Positions 1 through 7,682 of a stretch of 64,000 bases of DNA are shown here, in pieces. A program made the translations under genes and the position numbers. The notes under the pieces were generated by a model that did not search any database, had not been told where the DNA came from, and was given only the letters and a program-made list of their open reading frames with translations. The stretch comes from Nostoc piscinale CENA21 (GTDB taxonomy: Bacteria; Cyanobacteriota; Cyanobacteriia; Cyanobacteriales; Nostocaceae), in NCBI RefSeq assembly GCF_001298445.1, contig NZ_CP012036.1:6635525-6699524 (forward strand), in the 5' to 3' direction. Each line of letters opens with the position of its first letter. Position 1 is the first letter of the stretch.

Positions 1-13
1 TTGATTTTCCGTT

Positions 14-39
14 AGTCCGCGCAGGCGGACTTTGTTTTT
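14..39 (+). terminator. Hairpin with T-rich tail
   Basis: The arms AGTCCGC (14-20) and GCGGACT (25-31) form a 7-bp stem with a GCAG loop, followed by a T-rich run. This fits a rho-independent terminator for a plus-strand gene lying left of the window. The same hairpin type is also a dispersed repeat in Nostoc-like genomes (from memory), so it may simply be a repeat copy. Confidence 0.45.
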
Positions 40-45
40 ATAGCC

Positions 46-85
46 GAGCCAGTGCGTTGGGCGGCTTTGCCGACTCCCTCACTGG
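46..85. repeat. Dispersed 40-bp palindromic repeat, copy 1
   Basis: A 40-bp palindromic unit with outer arms CCAGTG/CACTGG around a GGCGGC-TTT-GCCG core. A second copy lies in inverse orientation at 55711-55750. The two copies differ at a few positions, including paired changes that keep the outer stem (CCAGT/ACTGG here, CCACT/AGTGG there). This looks like a mobile or structured palindromic repeat; no protein is encoded. Confidence 0.7.
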
Positions 86-202
86 TGTGCGAATTCTATT
101 CGTCGGGGCTAAGTGCAAGATATGTGTTTAAAACCCTGACACCCAGTCTCAACCAACTATCTTTATACATCAGTTCAGGTGGGCATTGCCCACCACAAGT
201 TT

Positions 203-1437
203 CTACACCTTAAACTTTTCTGTAATTCGCTTCATAGCTTCTTCAACATTTTCCCGGCTGTTGAATGCAGAAATGCGGAAGTAGCCTTCACCCGCAGCAC
301 CAAACCCAGAACCCGGCGTACCAACTACATTGCAAGTATGTAGCAATTTATCAAAGAAATCCCAACTTGATAGCCCATTGGGAGTTTTTACCCAAACGTA
401 AGGCGCATTAACACCGCCATAAACTGCGAGTCCGGCGGTGGTGAGTTTTTCTCGAATAATTTTGGCGTTTTCTAAATAGAAACTCACCAAAGCTTGGTTT
501 GTGCTTGTCCATCTTCAAAATAAACTGCTTCCGCACCCCGTTGTACAATGTAAGACACGCCATTGAACTTGGTTGACTGGCGGCGGTTCCACAGTTTCCA
601 CAGTTCCACATCGGAACCATCTGCGGCTTTAGCTGTTAAGGTTTTGGGTACAACAGTTAAAGCACAACGAGTTCCGGTAAAGCCTGCATTTTTAGAAAAA
701 GAACGAAATTCGATCGCACAATCTCGCGCACCTTCAATTTCATAAATAGAATGAGGTAAGCTCGGATCTGTAATATACGCTTCGTAAGCTGCATCAAAGA
801 AAATGATTGAACCGTTGGCTTTGGCGTAGTCTACCCAAGCTTTGAGATGTTCTTTGGTTGCAGTTGCACCAGTGGGGTTATTGGGGAAACAAAGGTAAAT
901 TAAATCAACTTTTTCCTTCGGAATTTCCGCAGTGAAGTTATTTTCTGCTGTTACTGGCAAATATACTAAGCCTGCAAATTCACCTTTATCATTGGCTACA
1001 CCTGTATGACCTGCCATCACATTGGTGTCTACATATACAGGATATACAGGGTCAGTGACAGCAATGATGTTGTTGTTCCCAAAGATATCGAGAATATTAC
1101 CAGTGTCGCACTTGGAACCATCAGAAATAAAGATTTCTGACCCATCGATGTCTGCGCCGCGTGCTTGAAAATCCTGAGCCGCAATTTTTTCCCTTAACCA
1201 AGCATAACCTTGTTCTGGCCCGTAACCTTTAAAAGTTGCGCGATCGCCCATTTCTTCCACAGCTTTAATCATCGCTGTGCGGCACGCTTCTGGTAAAGGT
1301 TCGGTCACATCGCCAATTCCCAAACGAATAACTTTAGCATCAGGGTTAGCTTCCACAAAAGCATTTACCCGCCGCGCAATTTCCGGGAACAGATAACCAG
1401 CCTTCAGCTTCAGGTAGTTGTCGTTAATCGTCGCCAT
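203..1437 (-). CDS. dapL: LL-diaminopimelate aminotransferase, interrupted by a frameshift
   Basis: PLP-dependent class I/II aminotransferase that converts tetrahydrodipicolinate to LL-diaminopimelate in the cyanobacterial lysine and peptidoglycan pathway. The first part carries the N-terminus MATINDNYLKLKAGYLFPEI, the CFPNNPTGATAT segment and the PLP-lysine motif SFSKNAG. I chose the ATG at 1437 because it gives the family N-terminus; an in-frame upstream ATG at 1458 adds seven unrelated residues. The frame breaks near 485-492: the first part ends DGQAQTKLW-stop, while the rest (ALVSFYLENAKIIREKL onward) continues in another frame to 203. Restoring one A (ACC AAA GCT TTG) rejoins them into about 411 residues, the usual DapL length. 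Sequencing error or a recent mutation is likely, since lysine synthesis is essential. The family call is strong; whether it is functional is unresolved. Confidence 0.9.
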
Positions 1438-1561
1438 ATTAGATAGTGAAATACGCACTACAACAGCTTACAGCTAATTGCTCTTGACGATAGCACAGTT
1501 GCTTATGCCGAAGTCTCTTTATCTTTGATAATTGACATTTAGGTAATGTTTAATACATCAA

Positions 1562-1699
1562 TCAATATATAGCAAAATCTGTGTATTGGCGCAATTCTGC
1601 GGGATGGAAACCCAAAACAATATCTTTATGTAGGATACCTGCTGCTAACAATGCTTCTACCACTGGCTCAGACGTGCCATCATATTGAATCTTTCTGCC
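1562..1699 (-). pseudogene. xisI-like remnant (C-terminal part)
   Basis: The last 45 residues of a minus-strand frame, with GRKIQYDGTSEP followed by KDIVLGFHPAELRQYTDFAI, match the C-terminal pattern I know from XisI proteins (fdxN-element excision controlling factor family, ending in LGF..PE.RKYTDFA). The upstream part of the frame, out to about 1870, does not look like XisI, and no XisH partner is adjacent. It is best read as a decayed 3' fragment. Its reading frame runs into the hairpin at 1852-1896. Confidence 0.55.
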
Positions 1700-1851
1700 G
1701 TGAGAGCTGCTTTGTGCCAGAGTTGGCGTATGGAAATGCGTCGAGCGTTTTAAAGGCAGTCCAGACCTGTTCCTGTGATGTTGGTGACGATATCCGAACA
1801 TAAAATTTAGTTGAGTAGCTTGGTAGGTGTAGACCGAACAGTTGCTCAACA

Positions 1852-1896
1852 AAAAGCGATCGCTTCTCAACGTAAACTAAGAGGCGATCGCTTTGT
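1852..1896 (-). terminator. apcF terminator built from two HIP1 octamers
   Basis: Two GCGATCGC octamers (1856-1863 and 1884-1891), extended by AAA/TTT outside and TCT/AGA inside, form a long stem. Read on the minus strand, the hairpin is followed by CTTTTTG and lies just downstream of apcF. A second HIP1-pair terminator is at 37194-37224. Confidence 0.6.
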
Positions 1897-1934
1897 TAAA
1901 TTCAATAACAGATATTTAGCCTATCTTTAAATTA

Positions 1935-2444
1935 CTAAACATCCTGTTCACTTAACTCGCGGGTGATATGGTCAAAAGGCTCATCAACAAAAGCAGCATT
2001 AGCTACGCCTGCTGCTGCTACTTGTTCCTTGACAATATCCTTCATGATTTGCACACCGCGAACTGTCGGCCCAATAGGTACACCTAAAGAATTGTAAGTT
2101 TCTCTCAAGCCTTGTAATACACGCTCATCCAATACATTGGTGTTACCTGCAACTAACGCATAAGTAGCGTAGCGGAGGTAATAGTCCATATCGCGCAAAC
2201 AAGCCGCATAACGACGAGTTGTATAGGCATTGCCACCGGGACGAATCAATTCTGGTAGTTCTTCAAATAACTTAGCACCAGCTTGCTTGACAATTGCAGC
2301 CGCATTTGAATTGATAGCAGCCGCAGCTTGTACCCGTGCTGTACCACTTTCAAAATAAGATTTCAGACTGTCAATCGCATTCCGGTCAAAATAACGTCCA
2401 GCTACGTCATAATTCTTAATTAAAGTTGTAACTGCATCGCGCAT
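1935..2444 (-). CDS. apcF: Allophycocyanin beta-18 subunit (ApcF)
   Basis: Phycobilisome core protein of 169 residues. It replaces one allophycocyanin beta subunit in the basal core cylinders next to the linker ApcE. The phycobiliprotein fold is clear from RPGGNAYTTRRYAACLRD: Cys82 is the expected phycocyanobilin attachment site and Asn72 matches the position that is methylated in beta subunits. I call ApcF rather than ApcB because of the start MRDAVTTLIKNYDVAGRYFD, the segment KLFEELPELIRPGG and the extended C-terminus DEPFDHITRELSEQDV. It is divergent from glnA across a 356-bp shared upstream region. A HIP1 hairpin terminator follows. Confidence 0.95.
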   Translation of the reverse strand: MRDAVTTLIKNYDVAGRYFDRNAIDSLKSYFESGTARVQAAAAINSNAAAIVKQAGAKLFEELPELIRPGGNAYTTRRYAACLRDMDYYLRYATYALVAGNTNVLDERVLQGLRETYNSLGVPIGPTVRGVQIMKDIVKEQVAAAGVANAAFVDEPFDHITRELSEQDV

Positions 2445-2660
2445 TCCTTTTCTCCCAATCGTTACTATCTATGGTTTGATATTTATTTGGCTGCACTTAC
2501 GCACCAGTAAATTTTTGTGCTATTTAAAATAAGTTCGGCACAAAAACAATCTATCCGCTACTTAAGGATTCTATGCCAAAGTTGCCCCCGATGAAATGAA
2601 CTTTCTTGTTTTTACAGATGACGTGCGAAAGGTTAATATAACCTGTAATCCAGGGAATCT

Positions 2661-2703
2661 GTAACAAAGACTACATTATTATGTAATCTCAAATCTTTAC
2701 GAT
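2661..2703 (+). promoter_or_regulatory. NtcA-activated promoter of glnA
   Basis: GTA-N8-TAC at 2661-2674 matches the NtcA binding consensus. A -10-like TACGAT (TAN3T) lies at 2698-2703, 23 nt downstream, which is the usual spacing of class II NtcA promoters. It sits 97 nt upstream of the glnA start codon. NtcA activation of glnA is established in Anabaena; the site here is seen by eye. Confidence 0.8.
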
Positions 2704-2800
2704 AATCCAGGTGTGTCACAACTTGGTTCGGATCAGTAGGGTTAGAATGCTTTGGCAGATTCTGGTTTTACAATAAGAAATTGGCAGAGAAGGAGTAACA

Positions 2801-4216
2801 ATGACAACCCCACAAGAAGTCTTGAAATTGATCCAAGACCAAAACATTCAGATGATTGATCTGAAATTCATCGATACACCAGGAACATGGCAGCACTTGA
2901 CCGTGTACCATAACCAAATCGATGAAAGTTCATTCTCTGATGGCGTACCTTTCGACGGTTCCAGTATTCGGGGTTGGAAAGGTATTGAAGAATCAGACAT
3001 GACAATGGTGTTAGATCCCAACACAGCTTGGATCGACCCATTCATGGCAGAGCCAACCTTAAGCATAATCTGTAGCATTAAGGAACCCCGCACAGGAGAA
3101 TGGTACAGCCGTTGCCCGCGCGTGATTGCTCAAAAAGCTGTTGATTATCTAGTTTCTACTGGTATTGGTGATACCACTTTCTTTGGGCCTGAAGCTGAAT
3201 TCTTCATTTTTGATGATGTCCGCTTCGACCAAACCGCCAACTCCGGTTACTACTACGTAGACTCTGTAGAAGGTCGTTGGAACTCTGGTAGACAAGAAGG
3301 CCCCAACTTGGGTTACAAACCACGCTTCAAAGAAGGTTATTTCCCAGTGTCGCCTACCGACAGTTTCCAAGACATTCGGACAGAAATGTTGCTGACAATG
3401 GCAAAATGTGGTGTCCCCATTGAAAAGCAACACCACGAAGTAGCAACTGGTGGTCAGTGCGAACTCGGCTTCCGCTTCGGTAAGTTAATTGAAGCGGCTG
3501 ACTGGTTGATGACTTACAAATATGTCATCAAAAACGTAGCTAAGAAATACGGCAAAACCGTTACCTTCATGCCAAAACCAATTTTTGGCGATAACGGTTC
3601 CGGTATGCACTGTCACCAGTCAATTTGGAAAGATGGCAAGCCTCTATTTGCTGGCGATAAGTATGCTGGTTTGAGTGAAATGGCATTGCATTACATTGGT
3701 GGCATTCTCAAACACGCACCAGCACTATTAGCTATCACCAACCCCACCACAAATTCCTACAAACGTCTAGTACCAGGTTACGAAGCACCTGTTAACTTGG
3801 CTTACTCCCAAGGAAACCGTTCTGCTTCTGTGCGTATTCCTCTCTCTGGCACTAACCCCAAAGCTAAACGCTTAGAGTTCCGTTGTCCAGACGCTACTTC
3901 TAACCCTTACTTGGCATTTGCAGCTATGCTTTGTGCTGGCTTGGATGGTATCAAGAACAAAATTGACCCAGGCGAGCCTCTAGATAAAAATATCTATGAA
4001 CTGTCTCCAGAAGAGTTGGCAAAAGTTCCTTCTACCCCAGGTTCTCTAGATAAAGCATTAGCAGCCCTAGAGAATGACCACGCTTTCTTGACTGAAACCG
4101 GCGTGTTCACAGAAGACTTTATCCAAAACTGGATTGACTACAAACTAGCTAATGAAGTTGAGCAGTTGCAGTTGCGTCCTCATCCTTATGAGTTTTATCT
4201 CTACTATGACTGCTAA
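2801..4216 (+). CDS. glnA: Glutamine synthetase type I
   Basis: ATP-dependent synthesis of glutamine from glutamate and ammonium, the entry step of the GS-GOGAT pathway, in the cytoplasm as a dodecamer. The 471-residue length is normal for cyanobacterial GSI. Visible signatures are DGSSIRGW (N-terminal loop), the glutamate/ATP region FMPKPIFGDNGSGMHCHQS, NPTTNSYKRLVPGYEAPVN, and KRLEFRCPDATSNPYLAF near the C-terminus. AAGGAG lies 5-10 nt before the ATG. It has an NtcA-type promoter and a strong terminator, and it is followed by the convergent gene for its inhibitor GifA. In cyanobacteria, control is by inactivating factors rather than adenylylation, although the DKNIY tyrosine segment is retained. 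Confidence 0.98.
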   Translation: MTTPQEVLKLIQDQNIQMIDLKFIDTPGTWQHLTVYHNQIDESSFSDGVPFDGSSIRGWKGIEESDMTMVLDPNTAWIDPFMAEPTLSIICSIKEPRTGEWYSRCPRVIAQKAVDYLVSTGIGDTTFFGPEAEFFIFDDVRFDQTANSGYYYVDSVEGRWNSGRQEGPNLGYKPRFKEGYFPVSPTDSFQDIRTEMLLTMAKCGVPIEKQHHEVATGGQCELGFRFGKLIEAADWLMTYKYVIKNVAKKYGKTVTFMPKPIFGDNGSGMHCHQSIWKDGKPLFAGDKYAGLSEMALHYIGGILKHAPALLAITNPTTNSYKRLVPGYEAPVNLAYSQGNRSASVRIPLSGTNPKAKRLEFRCPDATSNPYLAFAAMLCAGLDGIKNKIDPGEPLDKNIYELSPEELAKVPSTPGSLDKALAALENDHAFLTETGVFTEDFIQNWIDYKLANEVEQLQLRPHPYEFYLYYDC

Positions 4217-4238
4217 TTGCAACCTGTAGTGATTTATT

Positions 4239-4265
4239 AGCCACCCTTTAGGGGTGGCTTTTTTT
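4239..4265 (+). terminator. glnA rho-independent terminator
   Basis: AGCCACCC-TTTA-GGGGTGGCT forms a strong GC-rich hairpin followed by a T run (to 4265), 23 nt after the glnA stop codon. Confidence 0.85.
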
Positions 4266-4350
4266 ATGAATTAACACTTTTGACAACTCCTAGAAAGCAA
4301 CAGTAGTAATGGGATAAAACTTTTATCCTATTACTTGTCACCGACTAACT

Positions 4351-4551
4351 TTAGCTCATTGCAGCATGACTACTGCCATAAATGGTGCGTGTAGTTTGGT
4401 CGATCTTGCCTTGAATGGGATTCCAATAATGGGACACTTCTTCAGGAAGACCAAGCTCTTGTGCAGAACGCATCAGCATTGATTGTTGACGGTTTTTAAC
4501 TTGCTGATATTGACGCGCCATCAATGCACGAGATTTTTCTTGAATAGACAT
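4351..4551 (-). CDS. gifA: Glutamine synthetase inactivating factor IF7
   Basis: A small basic protein of 66 residues that binds glutamine synthetase and inhibits it when ammonium is plentiful. The sequence MSIQEKSRALMARQYQQVKN and the central segment EEVSHYWNPIQGKIDQTTR match my memory of cyanobacterial IF7 (about 65 residues, with arginine residues that contact GS). It lies tail-to-tail with glnA, the arrangement I recall in Anabaena 7120 (alr2328/asl2329). A perfect palindromic NtcA box 76 nt upstream suggests repression by NtcA under nitrogen limitation, the opposite sign to glnA. Confidence 0.93.
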   Translation of the reverse strand: MSIQEKSRALMARQYQQVKNRQQSMLMRSAQELGLPEEVSHYWNPIQGKIDQTTRTIYGSSHAAMS

Positions 4552-4626
4552 ACTTCAGTCCCCCTTAAGGTTTAGTTATATTTTTTAGCTGATAGTTCTT
4601 TCATTTATTAATATAGCAAAAATTCT

Positions 4627-4640
4627 GTAGCTTAAGCTAC
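4627..4640 (-). promoter_or_regulatory. Perfect palindromic NtcA box upstream of gifA
   Basis: GTAGCTTAAGCTAC matches GTA-N8-TAC and is fully palindromic across 14 bp. On the minus strand a TATATT -10-like element lies about 10 nt downstream, so bound NtcA would overlap the promoter. That position fits repression, as known for gif genes in Synechocystis and Anabaena. The same site also lies about 210 nt before the plus-strand ferritin-like gene. Confidence 0.75.
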
Positions 4641-4848
4641 CGTTTTGATTCACAAGCCGAAAAAGAAATAAAACTTAATATTTGAGCGGCTGTAATGAGT
4701 ATTTTTGCGTGAGTAAAAAACCCAAAAGTCATGAACTATTGATATTTTTACCAAAATTCACCTTTGAAAAAATCAATCATTCCTGTTTCCGGCAAAGAAA
4801 GAAAAACTGAGATAGCATCAAAAATGACACTTAATAAAACTTCATACT

Positions 4849-5748
4849 ATGACAGTTACTTATCCACGGAAATTTCAGGATAATCTAAGTGCGAGAGATA
4901 TCTTAAAACGGGTAGTAAGCGATCGCGAACTACACCTCATGACCCTAAATCGCTACCGTTACAGTGAACAGCGCAGTTGCAAAGACCTCACAGAAGTCAT
5001 TGAACGGCTAGACGGACAGCCACGAGAACTCATCCAAGATTTATCCCATCACATCGCCGAGGAAGCGCGTCATGCTATGTGGTTAACCGATTTATTAATC
5101 GATTTGGGCGCGAATATCGGAAATCCCCCTGGAATGCCTTATATTGATGAATTTGAATGGCTGCTCGATAAGAATACCCATGATCCTAAAACCAATTTGG
5201 ATGACAGCATAATTGCGGCTATGGCAGCAATTAACATTACTGAAAAACGCGGCTGTGAGTATTTCTCTGCTCATATTTATGCCTTAAAGCAAGCACCACA
5301 GACCGAAGAAAATATCAAAATCCGCGAAACCATAGAAAAAATTCTGCCAGAAGAAGCCGGACACGTCCGTTGGGGAAACCGTTGGTTAGGCAAAATTGCC
5401 GATAAAAGTCCAGAACATCGGCAAAAAGTCGAGCAAGCCAAGCGTAAATATGCAGCGATAGAACAGGCTGCTTATGAGTCAGGGATGGATATTACTCTGG
5501 GTGCAGAACTTCGACGGGTGACAAGACTGGTAGAAGTAGCAAACACTATGCCACTCTGGGAACGTCCCCAATACCTAATGGAACGCTTACCCCAAGCCTT
5601 ACTTGCCCCTGAATTGCAATTTACCAGAATTCAAGCAGCACAAAAAGCTTGGCAGCGTAACCCACAAGAGTTTATGGAGAAGTTTGTGCCAATGTTTATC
5701 AACGGCATCAAAAAGAGCGAGATAGAAACACAGAAAACTAAAGTTTAA
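4849..5748 (+). CDS. Ferritin-like diiron protein, function unknown
   Basis: A 299-residue soluble protein with a full ferritin-like diiron ligand pattern: Glu40, E72-x-x-H75 (AEEARHAMW), Glu132 and/or Glu137 (TEKRGCEYF), and E169-x-x-H172 (LPEEAGHVRWG). The remaining C-terminal third (about 200-299) is helical and not recognised. The substrate is unknown; ferritin-like oxygenases and oxidases share this pattern, so iron storage is not implied. No clear ribosome binding site precedes the ATG. It lies between gifA and a Uma2 gene, and a short perfect hairpin terminator follows immediately. Confidence 0.8.
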   Translation: MTVTYPRKFQDNLSARDILKRVVSDRELHLMTLNRYRYSEQRSCKDLTEVIERLDGQPRELIQDLSHHIAEEARHAMWLTDLLIDLGANIGNPPGMPYIDEFEWLLDKNTHDPKTNLDDSIIAAMAAINITEKRGCEYFSAHIYALKQAPQTEENIKIRETIEKILPEEAGHVRWGNRWLGKIADKSPEHRQKVEQAKRKYAAIEQAAYESGMDITLGAELRRVTRLVEVANTMPLWERPQYLMERLPQALLAPELQFTRIQAAQKAWQRNPQEFMEKFVPMFINGIKKSEIETQKTKV

Positions 5749-5754
5749 ATTAAT

Positions 5755-5782
5755 GAAGGCGAACATTTGTTCGCCTTTATTA
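5755..5782 (+). terminator. Hairpin terminator between convergent genes
   Basis: AAGGCGAAC-ATTT-GTTCGCCTT forms a perfect 9-bp stem a few nt after the ferritin-like gene and directly against the stop of the convergent Uma2 gene. It may serve both strands. Confidence 0.7.
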
Positions 5783-5783
5783 G

Positions 5784-6539
5784 CTACTTCAAAGGAGGCA
5801 AATTATTTGGGTCAATACCTTGAGATGCCAGATAAGCCATTAATCGTTCTTTTTGCTGACGTTCCTGTTCAGCACGTTGGCGTTCTTGCTCAATTTGTTC
5901 TACAGCCCAAGGCAACAAATTACCATTCGCATCCCACCAGCGCAACCAATAACCAGTCCGGGCTTCTTTAGTACCTTGCCAAGTTCCTAAGAATAAATTC
6001 ATCGACTCTACCCAATGACGACCATTTTCATCGGGTAGCTGTAACTCATAGCGTTGATTTTTCAGTTGGTAAAATTCTAATAAACCCCCATCTGGTTCAA
6101 AAATCACATAGATGGGAACTTGTAAAATCTGTTCGTAGAAGAACCATCTTCCTGGCGGATAGGTGCGTTTAACAGAATATTCCCCGCCTTCGGTGTCAGA
6201 GAGAATTTCCATAACAATCGCAGGTACTTCACCTTCTAAATTGGGAGTATAACTTTTGCGATCGCTTAAAACTTCATTCACTGTGGGAATATAAACCCAA
6301 TCAGGTGCTTTTAAAATCAATTGTCCATTGACAGTTGCACAAAGACCAAAATTTGAGGATATCAACATCTGTGGTTGAATAAAGCCACTAATTTCTAGGC
6401 TTTCACGCAACGCACCAGCCAAAATTGGCTGATTGGTATTCTCCACAGGTTCATCCTCTAATTGATAATCATCGGGTAACGCTTCCCAAGAGATTACCAT
6501 GTCAGTTGGCGATTTAGCTGCACTGAGTTGGGTTGCCAT
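5784..6539 (-). CDS. Uma2 (DUF820) family protein
   Basis: A 251-residue member of the Uma2/DUF820 family, which has a PD-(D/E)XK nuclease-like fold and is hugely expanded in cyanobacteria; its role is unknown. The core is PDWVYIPTVNEV, then EGEVPAIVMEILSDTEGGEY, then the conserved tail PIYVIFEPDGGLLEFYQL and GRHWVESMNLFLGTWQG. The C-terminus is a Gln/Glu/Arg-rich helix (EQIEQERQRAEQERQQKERL) ending DPNNLPPLK, typical of this family. It appears intact. A second intact copy is at 50946-51581 and a fragment at 19779-20021. Confidence 0.85.
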   Translation of the reverse strand: MATQLSAAKSPTDMVISWEALPDDYQLEDEPVENTNQPILAGALRESLEISGFIQPQMLISSNFGLCATVNGQLILKAPDWVYIPTVNEVLSDRKSYTPNLEGEVPAIVMEILSDTEGGEYSVKRTYPPGRWFFYEQILQVPIYVIFEPDGGLLEFYQLKNQRYELQLPDENGRHWVESMNLFLGTWQGTKEARTGYWLRWWDANGNLLPWAVEQIEQERQRAEQERQQKERLMAYLASQGIDPNNLPPLK

Positions 6540-6868
6540 AACACAGCATCAATATTAGTTTTTTCTTATGTTACCGCTCCCGGCACGAAGATGATGCGAT
6601 CGCACTTAGAAACGGGTAGATGCCAAATTCAACAATATCTCAATGAGACTTCTTGGATTTTAAAATGTAAAATCTCAAAAAATTTTCAAAAAACAAGAAA
6701 TTATCTGATTGAAGGAATAGGTAATTTTAAGAAAAGAACGGCAGAAATACTGCAAGAATGTTAAATCTCTTTGAGGATAAAATGTGATCTGATTGCCAGA
6801 AATTCTGGAAAAGAGTTTGATTTTTACTGGATTCTGTGATTAATAGCTGATTTTAGCCTAAAAGAATT
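6540..6868. other. Intergenic stretch, nothing recognised
   Basis: This lies between the Uma2 start and the patX stop. A plus-strand frame of 78 codons crosses it, but it has no recognisable family and an unusual Lys/Asn-rich make-up, so I do not call it. No terminator with a convincing stem was seen. Confidence 0.5.
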
Positions 6869-7108
6869 TTAACCAACGGGAAAAGCATTATTCAGCGACT
6901 CAATTAAATCTCTGCGTCCACTACCGCGATGAGGTGTCGGATTTTCTGGCTCATTTGATTTGGGTTTGGGTTTTGGTTTTGCTGATAACAACATTTTGCC
7001 TCCTGTATCACCAATTAGCGTATGTGAGCGATTTAAACTGTCTGAACCATTAAATACCAAAGAACCGAGAACCACACTAGAAACTAAAAGCGAAAATGTA
7101 ATACGCAT
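6869..7108 (-). CDS. patX: PatX-like heterocyst-inhibiting peptide precursor
   Basis: A 79-residue precursor with an N-terminal signal-like hydrophobic segment (residues 1-20, MRITFSLLVSSVVLGSLVF), a middle GDTGGKMLLSAK segment, a Lys-Pro run, and the pentapeptide RGSGR at residues 61-65 in the context PHRGSGRRDL. RGSGR is the HetR-binding signal of PatS and HetN, and PatX proteins carry HRG(S/T)GR near the C-terminus of a secreted precursor. The processed peptide would move between cells and inhibit HetR, helping to set heterocyst spacing. I recall asl2332 (patX) close to glnA (alr2328) in Anabaena 7120, which supports the call. A TCCGGA motif of the nitrogen-starvation class lies 57 nt upstream. 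Confidence 0.85.
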   Translation of the reverse strand: MRITFSLLVSSVVLGSLVFNGSDSLNRSHTLIGDTGGKMLLSAKPKPKPKSNEPENPTPHRGSGRRDLIESLNNAFPVG

Positions 7109-7164
7109 GGCAGATATTTCTTGTGAACTCTAATATTCACTGCTACTGAGCTTCTGAATGTGTA

Positions 7165-7170
7165 TCCGGA
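7165..7170 (-). promoter_or_regulatory. TCCGGA motif upstream of patX (DIF1-like)
   Basis: A TCCGGA palindrome lies 57 nt before the patX ATG. From memory, TCCGGA near -35 marks developmental (DIF1-class, HetR-dependent) promoters of genes such as nsiR1 in Anabaena. A clear -10 box at ideal spacing is not obvious here (TAGCAG about 19 nt on), so the assignment is tentative. Confidence 0.5.
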
Positions 7171-7272
7171 AAGTTTGCAAAATAGTATTCTGTTTGACAG
7201 AAAGAAATTGAGTTTAACGTTAAGCAAATACTCCTGAATCCGATAGAAACCAGCATCACCAATAATGTTCAT

Positions 7273-7682
7273 TGCCAGGAGTGGGTATACAGGTGTTGCT
7301 GGTGTGCAAGGTGAGTTTCACTCTAATTGTTAGCTACAAGCTGTCAGTTGGGTAATTCCAGAAATTGAATGATTCAGTTTACAAAGCGCAAACAAGCTCT
7401 TTCTCCCCCAGCTTGCTCAAAGTCATGGAATAGTGATTGACTTTAGAAGTTCCTGGATGTACACAGAGAGCATATATCAAGCTGTCAGTTATATACGTAC
7501 GTATTTTTTTAATAAAAAGTTAAAATTTTATCTTATATAAAGTTTCAATCAAAATCAGCTACTAGTTATCGACAGCAGAGATAACTTTGTTTTACTCTGA
7601 AAACACAAAACATTACCTATCTCTATTACTGGTATATAAAAGACTTTGCTCATCAAAATATTCAGTGAACTGCAAAGCTAAG
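7273..7682. other. AT-rich intergenic stretch
   Basis: No convincing gene. A 62-codon minus-strand frame (7084-7272) overlaps patX and its promoter and is not credible. From 7500 to 7620 the DNA is very AT-rich. The stretch ends at the MITE-like element. Confidence 0.5.

Noticed and set aside
6528..6764. 78-codon plus-strand frame
   Set aside because: No family, no ribosome binding site, unusual Lys/Asn content in AT-rich DNA.
7084..7272. 62-codon minus-strand frame overlapping the patX start and upstream region
   Set aside because: It would cover the patX promoter motif, has no family match, and its composition is not protein-like.
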